DNA from: Dehalococcoidia bacterium UBA2588 | GTDB lineage: Bacteria > Chloroflexota > Dehalococcoidia > Lucifugimonadales > UBA3495 | Assembly (NCBI GenBank): GCA_002339805.1 | Contig: DDKW01000020.1 | Span: forward strand, 1 to 54,243 | Reading direction: 5' to 3' | DNA: 54,243 nt | Translations under genes and position numbers: made by a program | Notes under the pieces: model-generated | The model's input: only the letters and a program-made list of their open reading frames with translations | What the model was told of the DNA's origin: nothing | The model's database searches: none | Shown here: positions 1 to 8,310 of the stretch, one piece after another | Numbering within the stretch: the stretch's first letter is position 1 | Layout of the letters: each line of letters opens with the position of its first letter

Positions 1-614
1 GGAAGTTTACAATAGTTTTTTATCATGTCTAATGTTTCCCAAGTGACTGAGGCTTGCCAGTGAGGTTCCGGGGGGCTTCTTCTCGACATGGGTACCCACC
101 GGCTAAGCATAGGCCTTTCTCTAAGACTATAACTCGCAGAGTCCACAGTTATACAGAGTGCTTTGTATCCTGCTTCTGTGATACGGTCTATCATATTTTT
201 GATCCATTCCCAGTCGCCGTGTATGTATAGCTGATAGAACTTTGTATTATTAGCACTAGATGCGGTCTCTTCGAGGGAAGGTTCTGTTACAGAACTCACT
301 ACATGTATTGTTGACAGTTCTTCAGCGGCTTTTGATACTGCGACTGCTGCATCCGGATGAAATACCTGTAGAGATCCAATAGGCGCCATAATAATAGGTA
401 AATCAATCTTATAACCTAGAATAGAACCGGTAAGATCAACTGTTGATACATCAACTAAAACCCTAGGCTGGAATGCTATTCGATCAAAAGCTAGACGATT
501 TCGTCGCATAGTAGTTTCTGATTCCGTCGCTCCAACAAGGTAGTTCCATGGACCGTCTGCCAGATTTTGCCTGGCTCTTTGAATGATTTCTTCGTTTGTA
601 ACAAATTGCTCCAT
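1..614 (-). CDS. FMN-dependent alpha-hydroxyacid dehydrogenase (LldD/glycolate oxidase family), C-terminus cut
   Basis: The minus strand is open from an ATG at 614 to the left edge, giving about 204 N-terminal residues with no stop. The translation matches the start of the FMN-dependent alpha-hydroxyacid oxidase/dehydrogenase family (lactate dehydrogenase LldD, glycolate and mandelate oxidases): NYLVGATESETTMRRNRLAF near residues 24-43 (family form YIDGGAEDE..RRN), PRVLVDVS, PIIMAPIG, a QLYIHGD strand and the ITVDSASYSLRERP segment. The family is about 350-400 residues, so the half carrying the catalytic His and Arg lies outside the window. It oxidises 2-hydroxy acids to 2-keto acids; the substrate cannot be read here. 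It is divergent from the amidohydrolase at 735. A product 2-keto acid would suit the ThDP decarboxylase at 3711, but that link is inference. Confidence 0.85.
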   Translation of the reverse strand, partial: MEQFVTNEEIIQRARQNLADGPWNYLVGATESETTMRRNRLAFDRIAFQPRVLVDVSTVDLTGSILGYKIDLPIIMAPIGSLQVFHPDAAVAVSKAAEELSTIHVVSSVTEPSLEETASSANNTKFYQLYIHGDWEWIKNMIDRITEAGYKALCITVDSASYSLRERPMLSRWVPMSRRSPPEPHWQASVTWETLDMIKNYCKL

Positions 615-734
615 TAAGTGCTCACTTTATTTCAATGTAATAGTTTCATTTTTAACTATGAATTTAGTTATGCTTAATTTTACATAAATGGTAATATTTA
701 GCTAGTTGTATAAATGACTTTCATGGAGGGAATT

Positions 735-1751
735 ATGCCGTATGGAGATTTAGAGTGGTTGGCTCTTACACAGGAAGAAACAATCGAACCTGATTTGCCG
801 ATTTGTGACCCACATCATCATTTTTGGGATTACAGATCAATCAGAATTCCATATCAAAGATATCTTCTGCATGAATTAATCGCAGATATAAGTAGTGGAC
901 ATAACGTCAAATCTACAGTTTTTATAGAGACCACAGCTATGTATAAATTGGATGGCCCTGTGGAATTACGTTCTGTTGGAGAAGTAGAATTCGTTCAGGG
1001 ATTAGCTGCTGCTAGCGCGAGTGGCATCTACGGAGACTATAGAGCTGCAGCTGCAATAGTTGGTAAAGCTGACTTGAACTTGGGTGAGAAAGTTGAAACC
1101 GTTTTGGATGCCTTGAAAGCAGCAAGTCCAAATAGATTTAGAGGTATCAGATATGCATGTGGATGGGACGCCCATCCAGAGGTAGAAAATCGTGCTAAGA
1201 AAGAGCAATTACTTGACCCGATATTCAGAGAAGGAGCTAAAGTATTAGCTAAGAAGGGTCTCACATTGGATAATACCGTTTATTTCCCTCAACTCCCTGA
1301 ATTGGCTGATTTTGCTAAAGCCATTCCTGATTTGACCATTGTATCTAACCACATAGGAGGACTTTTACGAGTTGGACCTTATGGTGATAGAGATGATGAG
1401 GTTATATCTCAATGGAAAAAGAATATAGATATTTTGGCGGAATGTCCAAATGTGTTTATGAAATTAGGTGGGTTAGGACAACCAAGGTATGGTTTTGACT
1501 GGTACACAAGAGAAAAACCTATTGATTCTATGAGTCTAGCTGAGGATTTAGCACCTCTGCTTGAATATTGTATCGAAAAGTTTGGTCCAGATAGGTGCAT
1601 GTTTGAATGCAATTTCCCTCCAGATAAAGTTTCTTATTCCTTTAATGTCCTGTATAACGCGTTCAAGTTATTATCTAAAGACTATTCTGCATCAGAGAGA
1701 GCAGCACTCTTTCATGACACAGCCGTGAAAGTTTATAACATAAATGAATGA
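735..1751 (+). CDS. Amidohydrolase family 2 (TIM-barrel, LigI-like) hydrolase
   Basis: The protein is 338 residues from the ATG at 735, chosen because GGAGGG (725-730) sits just upstream; an in-frame ATG at 714 would add seven residues and has no ribosome site. It belongs to the amidohydrolase-2 / COG3618 group that includes 2-pyrone-4,6-dicarboxylate lactonase LigI. Visible motifs are the strand-1 HxH in CDPHHHFWD (His27, His29), the FRGIRYACGW segment, SNHIGG after strand 6, and MFECNFPPDK near the C-terminus. In the last motif an Asn stands where many relatives carry the strand-8 Asp (SDWP), so metal use and mechanism may differ. It probably hydrolyses a lactone or a cyclic or carboxylated aromatic product. 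Its stop overlaps the next gene by 8 nt, so the two are translationally coupled. Confidence 0.85.
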   Translation: MPYGDLEWLALTQEETIEPDLPICDPHHHFWDYRSIRIPYQRYLLHELIADISSGHNVKSTVFIETTAMYKLDGPVELRSVGEVEFVQGLAAASASGIYGDYRAAAAIVGKADLNLGEKVETVLDALKAASPNRFRGIRYACGWDAHPEVENRAKKEQLLDPIFREGAKVLAKKGLTLDNTVYFPQLPELADFAKAIPDLTIVSNHIGGLLRVGPYGDRDDEVISQWKKNIDILAECPNVFMKLGGLGQPRYGFDWYTREKPIDSMSLAEDLAPLLEYCIEKFGPDRCMFECNFPPDKVSYSFNVLYNAFKLLSKDYSASERAALFHDTAVKVYNINE

Positions 1752-2478
1752 TTATGGTTTAGATATGCTTATAAATGAGAACAGAGAAAAGTTAAAAAGC
1801 GTTAGTACTGCTACTATTTCGACAGTGTTGTTTAAACGAGGTTTACGGAATGCATTTATGATGGGGCCCAAACCTATGAATGATACGGACTTTTCTATGG
1901 TAGGAGAGGCCTATACTTTGCGGTACATCCCTGCTCGCGAAGACATAGACGTCTTGAGTGTATTTGAAGATACGAAACATCCGCAGAGGAAGGGAGTAGA
2001 AGAATGTCCTGTTGGTCATGTAATGGTTATTGATAGTAGAGGTGATACCAGTGCTGCATCAGCAGGAAATATATTGGTCACACGGTTAATGGTACGGGGG
2101 ACAGCTGGAATAGTTACAGACGGTGGTTTCAGAGACTCTGCAGATATTGCTAAATTGCAATTTCATGCATATCAATCTAGCGCTTCTGCCCCTACTAATT
2201 TGACTAAACACCATGCTGTTGACTTGAATGTCCCTATCGGATGTGGCGGAGTTGCTGTCTATCCGGGGGATATAATAGTGGGAGACGGAGATGGAGTCAT
2301 AGTTATACCCCAGGAAATCTGTAATGAAGTTGCAGCTGAAGCGTATGATATGACTATTTTTGAGAATTTTGTTGAGGATCGTGTAAAGAAAAATCATACT
2401 ATATTTGGGCTTTATCCCCCTACGGATCCTAATACGAAATTAGAATTTGAGAAATGGCTGAAATCAGGAGGAGTGTAA
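1744..2478 (+). CDS. RraA-like protein (LigK-type class II pyruvate aldolase candidate)
   Basis: The protein has 244 residues and starts inside the end of the amidohydrolase gene (ATGAATGA). It is an RraA/dimethylmenaquinone methyltransferase-fold protein. It has GTAGIVTDGGFRDSAD at about residues 119-134, containing the RD-x2-D motif (Arg130, Asp131, Asp134) that in 4-hydroxy-4-methyl-2-oxoglutarate / 4-carboxy-4-hydroxy-2-oxoadipate aldolases binds pyruvate and Mg2+, and the closing GCGGVAVYPGDIIVGDGDG segment. With that motif intact, an aldolase or oxaloacetate decarboxylase role is more likely than RNase E inhibition. In the protocatechuate 4,5-cleavage pathway a LigI lactonase and a LigK aldolase of these two folds work together; the overlap of the genes here suggests a similar pairing, which is inference. 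Confidence 0.8.
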   Translation: MNDYGLDMLINENREKLKSVSTATISTVLFKRGLRNAFMMGPKPMNDTDFSMVGEAYTLRYIPAREDIDVLSVFEDTKHPQRKGVEECPVGHVMVIDSRGDTSAASAGNILVTRLMVRGTAGIVTDGGFRDSADIAKLQFHAYQSSASAPTNLTKHHAVDLNVPIGCGGVAVYPGDIIVGDGDGVIVIPQEICNEVAAEAYDMTIFENFVEDRVKKNHTIFGLYPPTDPNTKLEFEKWLKSGGV

Positions 2479-3660
2479 TTGAGTGGTAACAAAGATGATA
2501 TTAAATCTAAAGTAGATTTGTCTAATTGGAGATTTCCTCCATATAACAGGTGGGCGTTTCAGAATGTTTCTGAATTAGTAGAATCAGTTGATATCGACAA
2601 TGATCCTTCTGATATATGGAATCTACCTGAAAACCTACAATCCATTGAACATATTTTAGTTCAAGGAAATGACGGTTCAGATATTTCTTTTGATCAATTT
2701 CTAGATCAGAGTTTTACTGATGGTTTCATTGTAATTAAAGATCAAGAAATTGTTTATGAAAGATATTTCAATGGGATGAATAAAGATTCAAAGCATATAT
2801 TGATGTCTGTTTCAAAATCAGTATTGGGCGCAGTAACAGGTATATTAATTGATAGAAAAGACATAAATGCTAGTAGTCTGATAGGAGAGTGTTTGCCCGA
2901 ACTGAAGGATTCAGGATATTCAGATTGTACGGTTCAGAATCTTTTGGACATGACTGCGGCGGTCGATTTTGAAGAAGATTACTATGCAACCTCTGGACCA
3001 ATGATAGCTTATAGAAGATCAACGAATTGGGATCCCCCACAGAGTGATACGGGTGCTGTGCAGGACTTAAAGTTATTTTTGGCAGACATGGGTAAAAGAT
3101 CTGACCCCCATGGGCAGATCTTTAAATATACTTCTCCAAATAGTGATTTATTGGGATGGGTGATAGAGCGTTCTATTGGGAGAAAATTTCAAGATGTGAT
3201 GTCAGAGGTGTTATGGAAACCTATGGGAGCAAATGATTCTGCCTTTGTAACGATTGACTCTTCTGGTTCACCTAGAACCGCAGGCGGCATAAATATGTCA
3301 TTGAGAGATTTGGCATTGCTAGGTAATGTGGTAGCTAATGGAGGATATAGAGATAAAAAACAAATAATTTCAAACAGATGGTTAGGTCAATTATTTGACG
3401 GTGATAAGAGAGCTTGGGAGTCAGGAAACTTCGCTGAATATTTCAATGGCATGCCAATTACTTATAGGAACCAATGGTATACATTGCACCAAACAAATCC
3501 AATTGTGTTCTGTGTTGGTATTTACGGGCAATATATGTTTGTTGATGTTAATAACAAAATAGTTATAGCTAAATTTTCATCTCAAGAATATCCGTTGGAT
3601 CCTGACCAGAAAAAAGTTATGTCTAATGCATGTCTTAGTATCATTAAAGAAATCACATAA
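2479..3660 (+). CDS. Serine hydrolase, beta-lactamase class C / NylB-like
   Basis: The protein has 393 residues. The start is a TTG placed directly after the preceding stop; AGGAGGAG at 2466-2473 gives correct spacing and no ATG lies nearby in frame. It belongs to the beta-lactamase class C (PF00144) family in its NylB/6-aminohexanoate-dimer hydrolase branch. The SxxK nucleophile motif is SVSK at Ser110-Lys113, the second motif is YTSPNSDLLGWVIER with the family tyrosine, and a GIYGQYMFVD strand stands near the C-terminus. There is no signal peptide, so it is cytoplasmic and probably an esterase, amidase or lactonase rather than a true beta-lactamase. It is the third gene of the run starting at 735 and abuts the RraA-like gene with no gap. 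The substrate is unknown. Confidence 0.82.
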   Translation: MSGNKDDIKSKVDLSNWRFPPYNRWAFQNVSELVESVDIDNDPSDIWNLPENLQSIEHILVQGNDGSDISFDQFLDQSFTDGFIVIKDQEIVYERYFNGMNKDSKHILMSVSKSVLGAVTGILIDRKDINASSLIGECLPELKDSGYSDCTVQNLLDMTAAVDFEEDYYATSGPMIAYRRSTNWDPPQSDTGAVQDLKLFLADMGKRSDPHGQIFKYTSPNSDLLGWVIERSIGRKFQDVMSEVLWKPMGANDSAFVTIDSSGSPRTAGGINMSLRDLALLGNVVANGGYRDKKQIISNRWLGQLFDGDKRAWESGNFAEYFNGMPITYRNQWYTLHQTNPIVFCVGIYGQYMFVDVNNKIVIAKFSSQEYPLDPDQKKVMSNACLSIIKEIT

Positions 3661-3710
3661 ATAATATTATATAAACCAGATAATTCTGGGAACCGAAAAT
3701 AGGAGGAATC

Positions 3711-5378
3711 ATGGCAGAAATTATGACCGGTAAGATGGCTTTGTTAGAAATGCTTAAGGCAGAGGGAGTAACGCATATATTTGGGAATCCAGGGACTAGT
3801 GAGGCCCCTATAATTGACATGCTGCCTGACTATCCTGAATTCACTTATATTATGGCTCTTCAGGAAAGCGTTGCGGTTGGAATGGGTGAAGCTTACGCTC
3901 GCGCAACTCAGAAACCTTCTTTGGTAAGTTTGCACGTAGATAGTGGCCTTGCAAACGGAATAGCGTTGATGTTAGATGCCCTAAATTCAGGAACTCCAAT
4001 GGTGGTCACTTCTGCTAACTATGATATCCGGAAAGTAGTTGAAGGAACCACAGATTTAGCGGAACTGGTCAAACCAGTAACAAAATGGTCAATTCAGCTC
4101 ACTCATCCAGATCAAATACCAGGTGCAATTAGAAGAGCATTCAATGAGGCAAACACTCATCCGAAAGGTCCTGTTTATATTGGGTTAACTGCTAATGCAT
4201 TAGAAGATTCTGCAGAAATGAATATCATACCTTCAAGATATGTGTCCGATAAAATAAGACCTGATTTGGATAGTATAGAAGAGGCATCTAATGCATTGGT
4301 CAATGCTGATAATCCGGTTTTGATAGTGGGGGATCGTGTTTCTGATGATGGGGCAGTTGATGAGGCAGTAAAGTTAGCCGAAATGCTTGGATTGCCTGCA
4401 TATCAGTTCAGAGGCGCAGAGGTTTCATTTCCAACGACTCATCGGCAATACCTAGGAGTCTTGAATTTACGAGCTTCTGCTAATAGAGAGTATTTAAGGT
4501 CTTGTGACACAGTACTTACTGTAGGAATGAATTCATTTGAAGAATTGTTTTATTGGGGTGACGTGATTTTAAGCGAAAAATCCACATTGATACATATAGA
4601 TTCCTCAGCGGTCAATATAGGGAAATCTGAACCTACTCATATAGGGATTATATCCCATTGTAAAACAGGACTTCAGGAACTGAATCATAATATTTCTGAC
4701 AAAATTAAGACTCTCGATTCGTCAGTTATAGAGAATAGGCTGCGCCGTACACTAGATGATAAAAAGTACAAACAAGATTCTTTTGTTGAGAGCACCAAAA
4801 GCAAATGGAATCATAAGCCAATGTCTGTTGCTCGTATGATGCATGAATTTGTATCCGGATTACCAGAAAACGCAGTTGTAGTAGATGATTCTATTAGTAA
4901 TAGAGGGATTGTAAGAGAATATTTAGAAGGTGTTGAAAGAGGTGACATTGTTGGATACAGAGGGCAATCGATTGGTGGAGGCATGGGAGTAACGATGGGT
5001 GCCCAATGTGGTTATCCAGACAGGAAAGTGTTTGGTCTGATCGGGGATGGTTCAGCTATGATGACTGTTCAAGGTCTTTGGACTGCAGTGAATGACAATA
5101 TACCTTGCGTGTTTGTAATTCTCAATAATGGCATGTACAGGGTATTGAAAGTCAATTTTAATATATATCAACAGGATATACTGAATGTAGAGCCTGCTGG
5201 TGGGAGTTTACCTTATTCAGATTTTCCTAGCCCATTTGATATGGCAGCGATAGCGCGAAGTATGGGGATGGAATCAGAAAGAATTACGGACCCTGAAGAT
5301 ATAAAAGATGCGGTAATTCGTGCTTCTAAATCTGATAAACCTATGCTGTTAGATATTGTGATAGATGGTTCATTGTAA
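3711..5378 (+). CDS. Thiamine diphosphate-dependent decarboxylase, benzoylformate decarboxylase-like
   Basis: The protein has 555 residues with a strong AGGAGG site at 3702-3707. It has the three-domain layout of ThDP-dependent 2-keto acid decarboxylases and acetolactate synthases. The N-terminal Pyr domain has HIFGNPGTSEAP (residues 22-33), the ThDP-activating glutamate in ALQES (Glu52), and SLH (His75) matching the His70 region of benzoylformate decarboxylase. The C-terminal PP domain has GDGSAMM followed by NNGMYR, the ThDP/Mg2+ motif. From memory of the benzoylformate decarboxylase sequence, its Ser26 is Thr29 here and its second active-site His (281) appears to be Leu, so the substrate probably differs. 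It is likely a decarboxylase of a 2-oxo acid or an acyl-CoA-type lyase such as oxalyl-CoA decarboxylase relatives. It lies 50 nt after the serine hydrolase, probably in the same unit. Confidence 0.83.
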   Translation: MAEIMTGKMALLEMLKAEGVTHIFGNPGTSEAPIIDMLPDYPEFTYIMALQESVAVGMGEAYARATQKPSLVSLHVDSGLANGIALMLDALNSGTPMVVTSANYDIRKVVEGTTDLAELVKPVTKWSIQLTHPDQIPGAIRRAFNEANTHPKGPVYIGLTANALEDSAEMNIIPSRYVSDKIRPDLDSIEEASNALVNADNPVLIVGDRVSDDGAVDEAVKLAEMLGLPAYQFRGAEVSFPTTHRQYLGVLNLRASANREYLRSCDTVLTVGMNSFEELFYWGDVILSEKSTLIHIDSSAVNIGKSEPTHIGIISHCKTGLQELNHNISDKIKTLDSSVIENRLRRTLDDKKYKQDSFVESTKSKWNHKPMSVARMMHEFVSGLPENAVVVDDSISNRGIVREYLEGVERGDIVGYRGQSIGGGMGVTMGAQCGYPDRKVFGLIGDGSAMMTVQGLWTAVNDNIPCVFVILNNGMYRVLKVNFNIYQQDILNVEPAGGSLPYSDFPSPFDMAAIARSMGMESERITDPEDIKDAVIRASKSDKPMLLDIVIDGSL

Positions 5379-5386
5379 GTAGCGTT

Positions 5387-5602
5387 CTAGTTAGTAATCA
5401 TATCTAGTATGTTACTGAATATCCCAGAATTTTGGCGCTTGTAAAATTCCGTGTATCCACATTCTGTACATGATACAAATGTAAATGCGCGGTTTTGCAC
5501 ATTTAAAATTTTCGTTAAGAAACCGCCTGTAACTCGCATGTTGCCTTCTTCATATGAAGTATTTCCACATTTATCACAGGCGTATGAAATATTATGTTTC
5601 AT
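5387..5602 (-). CDS. Small zinc-ribbon protein (COG3478 type)
   Basis: This is a 71-residue protein convergent with the ThDP enzyme, ending 8 nt away. Two CxxC pairs, CDKC near residue 9 and CTEC near residue 45, form one zinc ribbon, separated by a basic and aromatic stretch with RVTGGFLTKILNVQNRAF. This arrangement matches the small Zn-ribbon 'nucleic-acid-binding protein' family (PF09855/COG3478, YpzJ-like). Members are assumed to bind nucleic acid, but the function is not established. The upstream region (5603-5719) is very AT-rich and is shared with the divergent PLP enzyme at 5720. Confidence 0.72.
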   Translation of the reverse strand: MKHNISYACDKCGNTSYEEGNMRVTGGFLTKILNVQNRAFTFVSCTECGYTEFYKRQNSGIFSNILDMITN

Positions 5603-5719
5603 GGCAATTAACCTTGTGGGATTATATATACCAATTAGAATCTAAAAACTATTATAATAATAAAGAATAGATAAATAACATAAAAAAACAACTCAAAAAA
5701 ATTCATTATTTAATTTCAA

Positions 5720-6841
5720 ATGTCAGAAATATCAACATCAATTCGTAAAGACATATCGCTCTATTGTTCTAGTTGCGGAGCTACTTTTATCCCTGATATG
5801 CGGTTGTTAGCTTGCAATATGTGTCAAGAGCCTTTATTGGTTAAATACCAAGAAATTTCAACAAGTCCTCATATGGAGATTCCTGTTGATTCATGTGACG
5901 TACTCGTTAGTTTAGGTGAAGGAAATACTCCGGTAGTTAAAATGGATCAGTTGCGGAAGAGATTATCCTGCGGTGAGGTATTTGGGAAGCTAGAATTCAT
6001 GAATCCTACAGGATCTTTTAAAGACCGAGGAACTGCAATGATGATTTCGGTAGCCAAAGGATTTAATATCGCTAGCTTGGTAGAAGATTCTTCTGGCAAT
6101 GCAGGGTCATCGGTCGCCGCTTATTGCACTAAAGCAGATATCACAGCACATATTTTTGTACCTAGTTCTGCTCCCAAGCCAAAACTGGATCAGATATCCG
6201 TATATGGGGCTATCACGCACAAGATTGAAGGAACACGAGAAATGGTTACAGATGCTGCTTCAAATTTTGTTGAAGAAAAAGGATACGTGTACGGTGCTCA
6301 TAAATTAAGTCCATATTTTTTAGAAGGCACCAAAACATTTGCTTATGAGATCGCAAGACATAATTCGGGGGAAATGCCAGATCATTTAATTATGCCCGTT
6401 GGCAACGGCAGTTTATATATCGGGGCCTGGTTAGGTTTCAAGGAACTTATATTTAAAGGTGTGATATCAAAAATTCCGAAGATGCATGTAGTACAAGCTG
6501 AGGCCGTTAAACCCTTGGTTAACCAGTTCGAAGGGAATGATAATAAGGATCCTGTTGGAACCACAGTCGCCGGAGGCATATCAGTTAGTAGTCCTCCTCG
6601 ATCAAAGCTGATTGGAGAAATTTTAGTTGAAACCGGAGGGCACGCCGCAGCAGTAGATGACGAAGATATTTTAGAATGGCAAAAGATTCTGGCTCAAGAG
6701 AATGGAATATATTGTGAACCGACATCTTCGTCTGCATTTGCAGGATTGGATTATTTTATTCGAAATGGAGTTATTACAAAAAAAGAAAGCGTGCTAGTAG
6801 CTGTAACTGGTTTTGGTTTGAAAGATAACCTTTACATATAG
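5720..6841 (+). CDS. Threonine synthase-like PLP enzyme with N-terminal zinc ribbon
   Basis: The protein has 373 residues. It opens with a rubredoxin-like ribbon, CSSC (16-19) and CNMC (32-35), then has the fold type II PLP core: GEGNTPVV (67-73), NPTGSFKDRG with the Schiff-base Lys101, SSGNAGSSVAAYC for the phosphate-binding loop, and VTGFGLKDN at the C-terminus, where threonine synthases have VTGHGLKDP. The family converts O-phosphohomoserine to threonine. The length and zinc ribbon fit ThrC of Chloroflexota and archaea. The catabolic neighbourhood and the absence of other threonine genes leave room for a paralogue acting on another hydroxy or phospho amino acid. No clear ribosome site precedes the ATG, and the leader is almost pure A/T. 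Confidence 0.8.
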   Translation: MSEISTSIRKDISLYCSSCGATFIPDMRLLACNMCQEPLLVKYQEISTSPHMEIPVDSCDVLVSLGEGNTPVVKMDQLRKRLSCGEVFGKLEFMNPTGSFKDRGTAMMISVAKGFNIASLVEDSSGNAGSSVAAYCTKADITAHIFVPSSAPKPKLDQISVYGAITHKIEGTREMVTDAASNFVEEKGYVYGAHKLSPYFLEGTKTFAYEIARHNSGEMPDHLIMPVGNGSLYIGAWLGFKELIFKGVISKIPKMHVVQAEAVKPLVNQFEGNDNKDPVGTTVAGGISVSSPPRSKLIGEILVETGGHAAAVDDEDILEWQKILAQENGIYCEPTSSSAFAGLDYFIRNGVITKKESVLVAVTGFGLKDNLYI

Positions 6842-6950
6842 GTTGTTGATGAACAAGTATATAATTGTAATGGAGTATTAGATTAGGAATAATATTTATA
6901 CGATTCGTATCTATATACAAGTATAAATTAAAACGTTTGGAGGGTTTTAT

Positions 6951-7247
6951 ATGTACGGTACTATTTTCAATATTAAAGTTAAAGAAGGTCATGAACAGTC
7001 ACTGCTAGATATGTTCACCCAATCAGAGCGTGTGCCAAAAGGTATGGTTGCTTGGTTCCTAATGGATCCTGATGAAGATAAAGACTGGATAGGGGTAGCA
7101 ATTTTTGAGAGTAAAGAAGCTCATTTGTCGAATGCTAATGATCCTGAACAAGGAGCTCAATTCACACAGCTTATGGAACACCTGGAAGAAGAACCCAAGT
7201 GGACAGATGGAACTTTTGTGATATCTGAGATCATACAGAAGGGATAA
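6951..7247 (+). CDS. Antibiotic biosynthesis monooxygenase (ABM)-fold protein
   Basis: The protein has 98 residues with a GGAGGG ribosome site at 6939-6944. The pattern (YGTIFNIKVKEGHEQSLLDM at the start, then WIGVAIFESKEAHLSNANDP) is that of dimeric alpha/beta-barrel ABM-domain proteins of about 100 residues: two beta-alpha-beta units forming a homodimeric ferredoxin-like barrel. Such proteins are cofactor-free monooxygenases, heme-degrading enzymes or isomerases, and the reaction cannot be read from sequence. It ends 3 nt before the converging enolase-superfamily gene. Another protein of related fold, internally duplicated, lies at 38282-38941. Confidence 0.65.
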   Translation: MYGTIFNIKVKEGHEQSLLDMFTQSERVPKGMVAWFLMDPDEDKDWIGVAIFESKEAHLSNANDPEQGAQFTQLMEHLEEEPKWTDGTFVISEIIQKG

Positions 7248-7250
7248 ATT

Positions 7251-8291
7251 TTATTTTATTAAACCTATTCCTGGTTCCGTTGGAGGCAATACATAGCCAT
7301 CTTTTACAGTTGGTAATTTGTATTGGGCAGCGAATTCATATCTAACCCATGGTACTTCTTGCCAAGCAGTCATAGGTGAATTAAACCCCCATTGTATAGA
7401 TGCACTTAGTGCAGGTCCAATCCTCATGTTATGAGGAGATAGAGCAGTGTTGTAAAGTTCGGTAAGGCCTGTAATACGCTTAGCTGCAGTGATTCCTCCG
7501 ATTTTAGTTATTTCAGGTTGTAAATAGGTGAGAGCTTTGGATTGTAGGATCTGTTCAAAATTTTTTAACGTGTATTCATTTTCTCCTGCGGCTATAGGAA
7601 CATTTGCCTTGTCTCCTACTTCCTTAATGGCCGCGTGATCTCTCATAGGGCGCACTGGTTCTTCGTACCAGGTTACATTGCCTTTGGCGAGTTCCTTTCC
7701 TACTTCAATGGCTTCTATTTTATTGAAATGCCCGTTAACATCCACCATGATGTGCAAGTCATTGCCAAATTCTCTACGGATGTTATGCACATGGACTGGG
7801 TCTAGTTCATGTAATTTCACTGCAAAAAAGCCAGCATCTATAGCTCGTTTAACTTCACTGAGTACAATTTCTGGATCTCTTAATGCTGGTAGGCTGGCAT
7901 AGCCAGGGATTCGTTCATGCGCAGGCCCTCCTAGAAGCTGGCATACAGATGTGTCCAGTTCTTTACCTAGAAGGTCCCATAAGGCTATATCTATACCAGA
8001 TAGTCCCATTAGGAAAATTCCTTCGTCTGCATATCTATAACCGTAATCCCATAAGTCAAACCAGTGTTTTTCTATGGTTCGGGATGATTTCCCTATTAAC
8101 CTAGGAGCGAGTAAGTGTTCTATGACGCTAGCAATCGGGATAGAAGTTGAACCAGGATTATCGATGCTTGGGATGCCCCACCAAGCTTCACCTATTCCAG
8201 TATGACCAGATTCAGAAGTAATATAAACCATTACCTGGCTCATATGGTTATGGTCTGGTATTTCTACTTTGATATCAGTTATAACGCTCAT
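7251..8291 (-). CDS. Enolase superfamily (mandelate racemase/muconate lactonizing-type) enzyme
   Basis: The protein has 346 residues. The N-terminal capping domain covers about residues 1-115, and the barrel carries the three metal ligands: Asp184 (MVDVN), Glu210/211 (WYEEP) and Glu237 (AAGENE). The strand-2 base motif reads KLH (Lys159, His161) instead of the usual KxK. The His-Asp dyad position has His287 (SPHN), but the acid is Glu260 (LQPEITKIGG) where mandelate racemase has Asp. It therefore sits in the mandelate-racemase subgroup with altered base residues, probably a sugar-acid or hydroxyacid dehydratase or racemase. It lies downstream of the alpha/beta hydrolase gene on the same strand with a 19-nt gap, so the two are probably cotranscribed. 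Confidence 0.85.
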   Translation of the reverse strand: MSVITDIKVEIPDHNHMSQVMVYITSESGHTGIGEAWWGIPSIDNPGSTSIPIASVIEHLLAPRLIGKSSRTIEKHWFDLWDYGYRYADEGIFLMGLSGIDIALWDLLGKELDTSVCQLLGGPAHERIPGYASLPALRDPEIVLSEVKRAIDAGFFAVKLHELDPVHVHNIRREFGNDLHIMVDVNGHFNKIEAIEVGKELAKGNVTWYEEPVRPMRDHAAIKEVGDKANVPIAAGENEYTLKNFEQILQSKALTYLQPEITKIGGITAAKRITGLTELYNTALSPHNMRIGPALSASIQWGFNSPMTAWQEVPWVRYEFAAQYKLPTVKDGYVLPPTEPGIGLIK

Positions 8292-8310
8292 TGCTATCGT
8301 GCCTTTTAAT

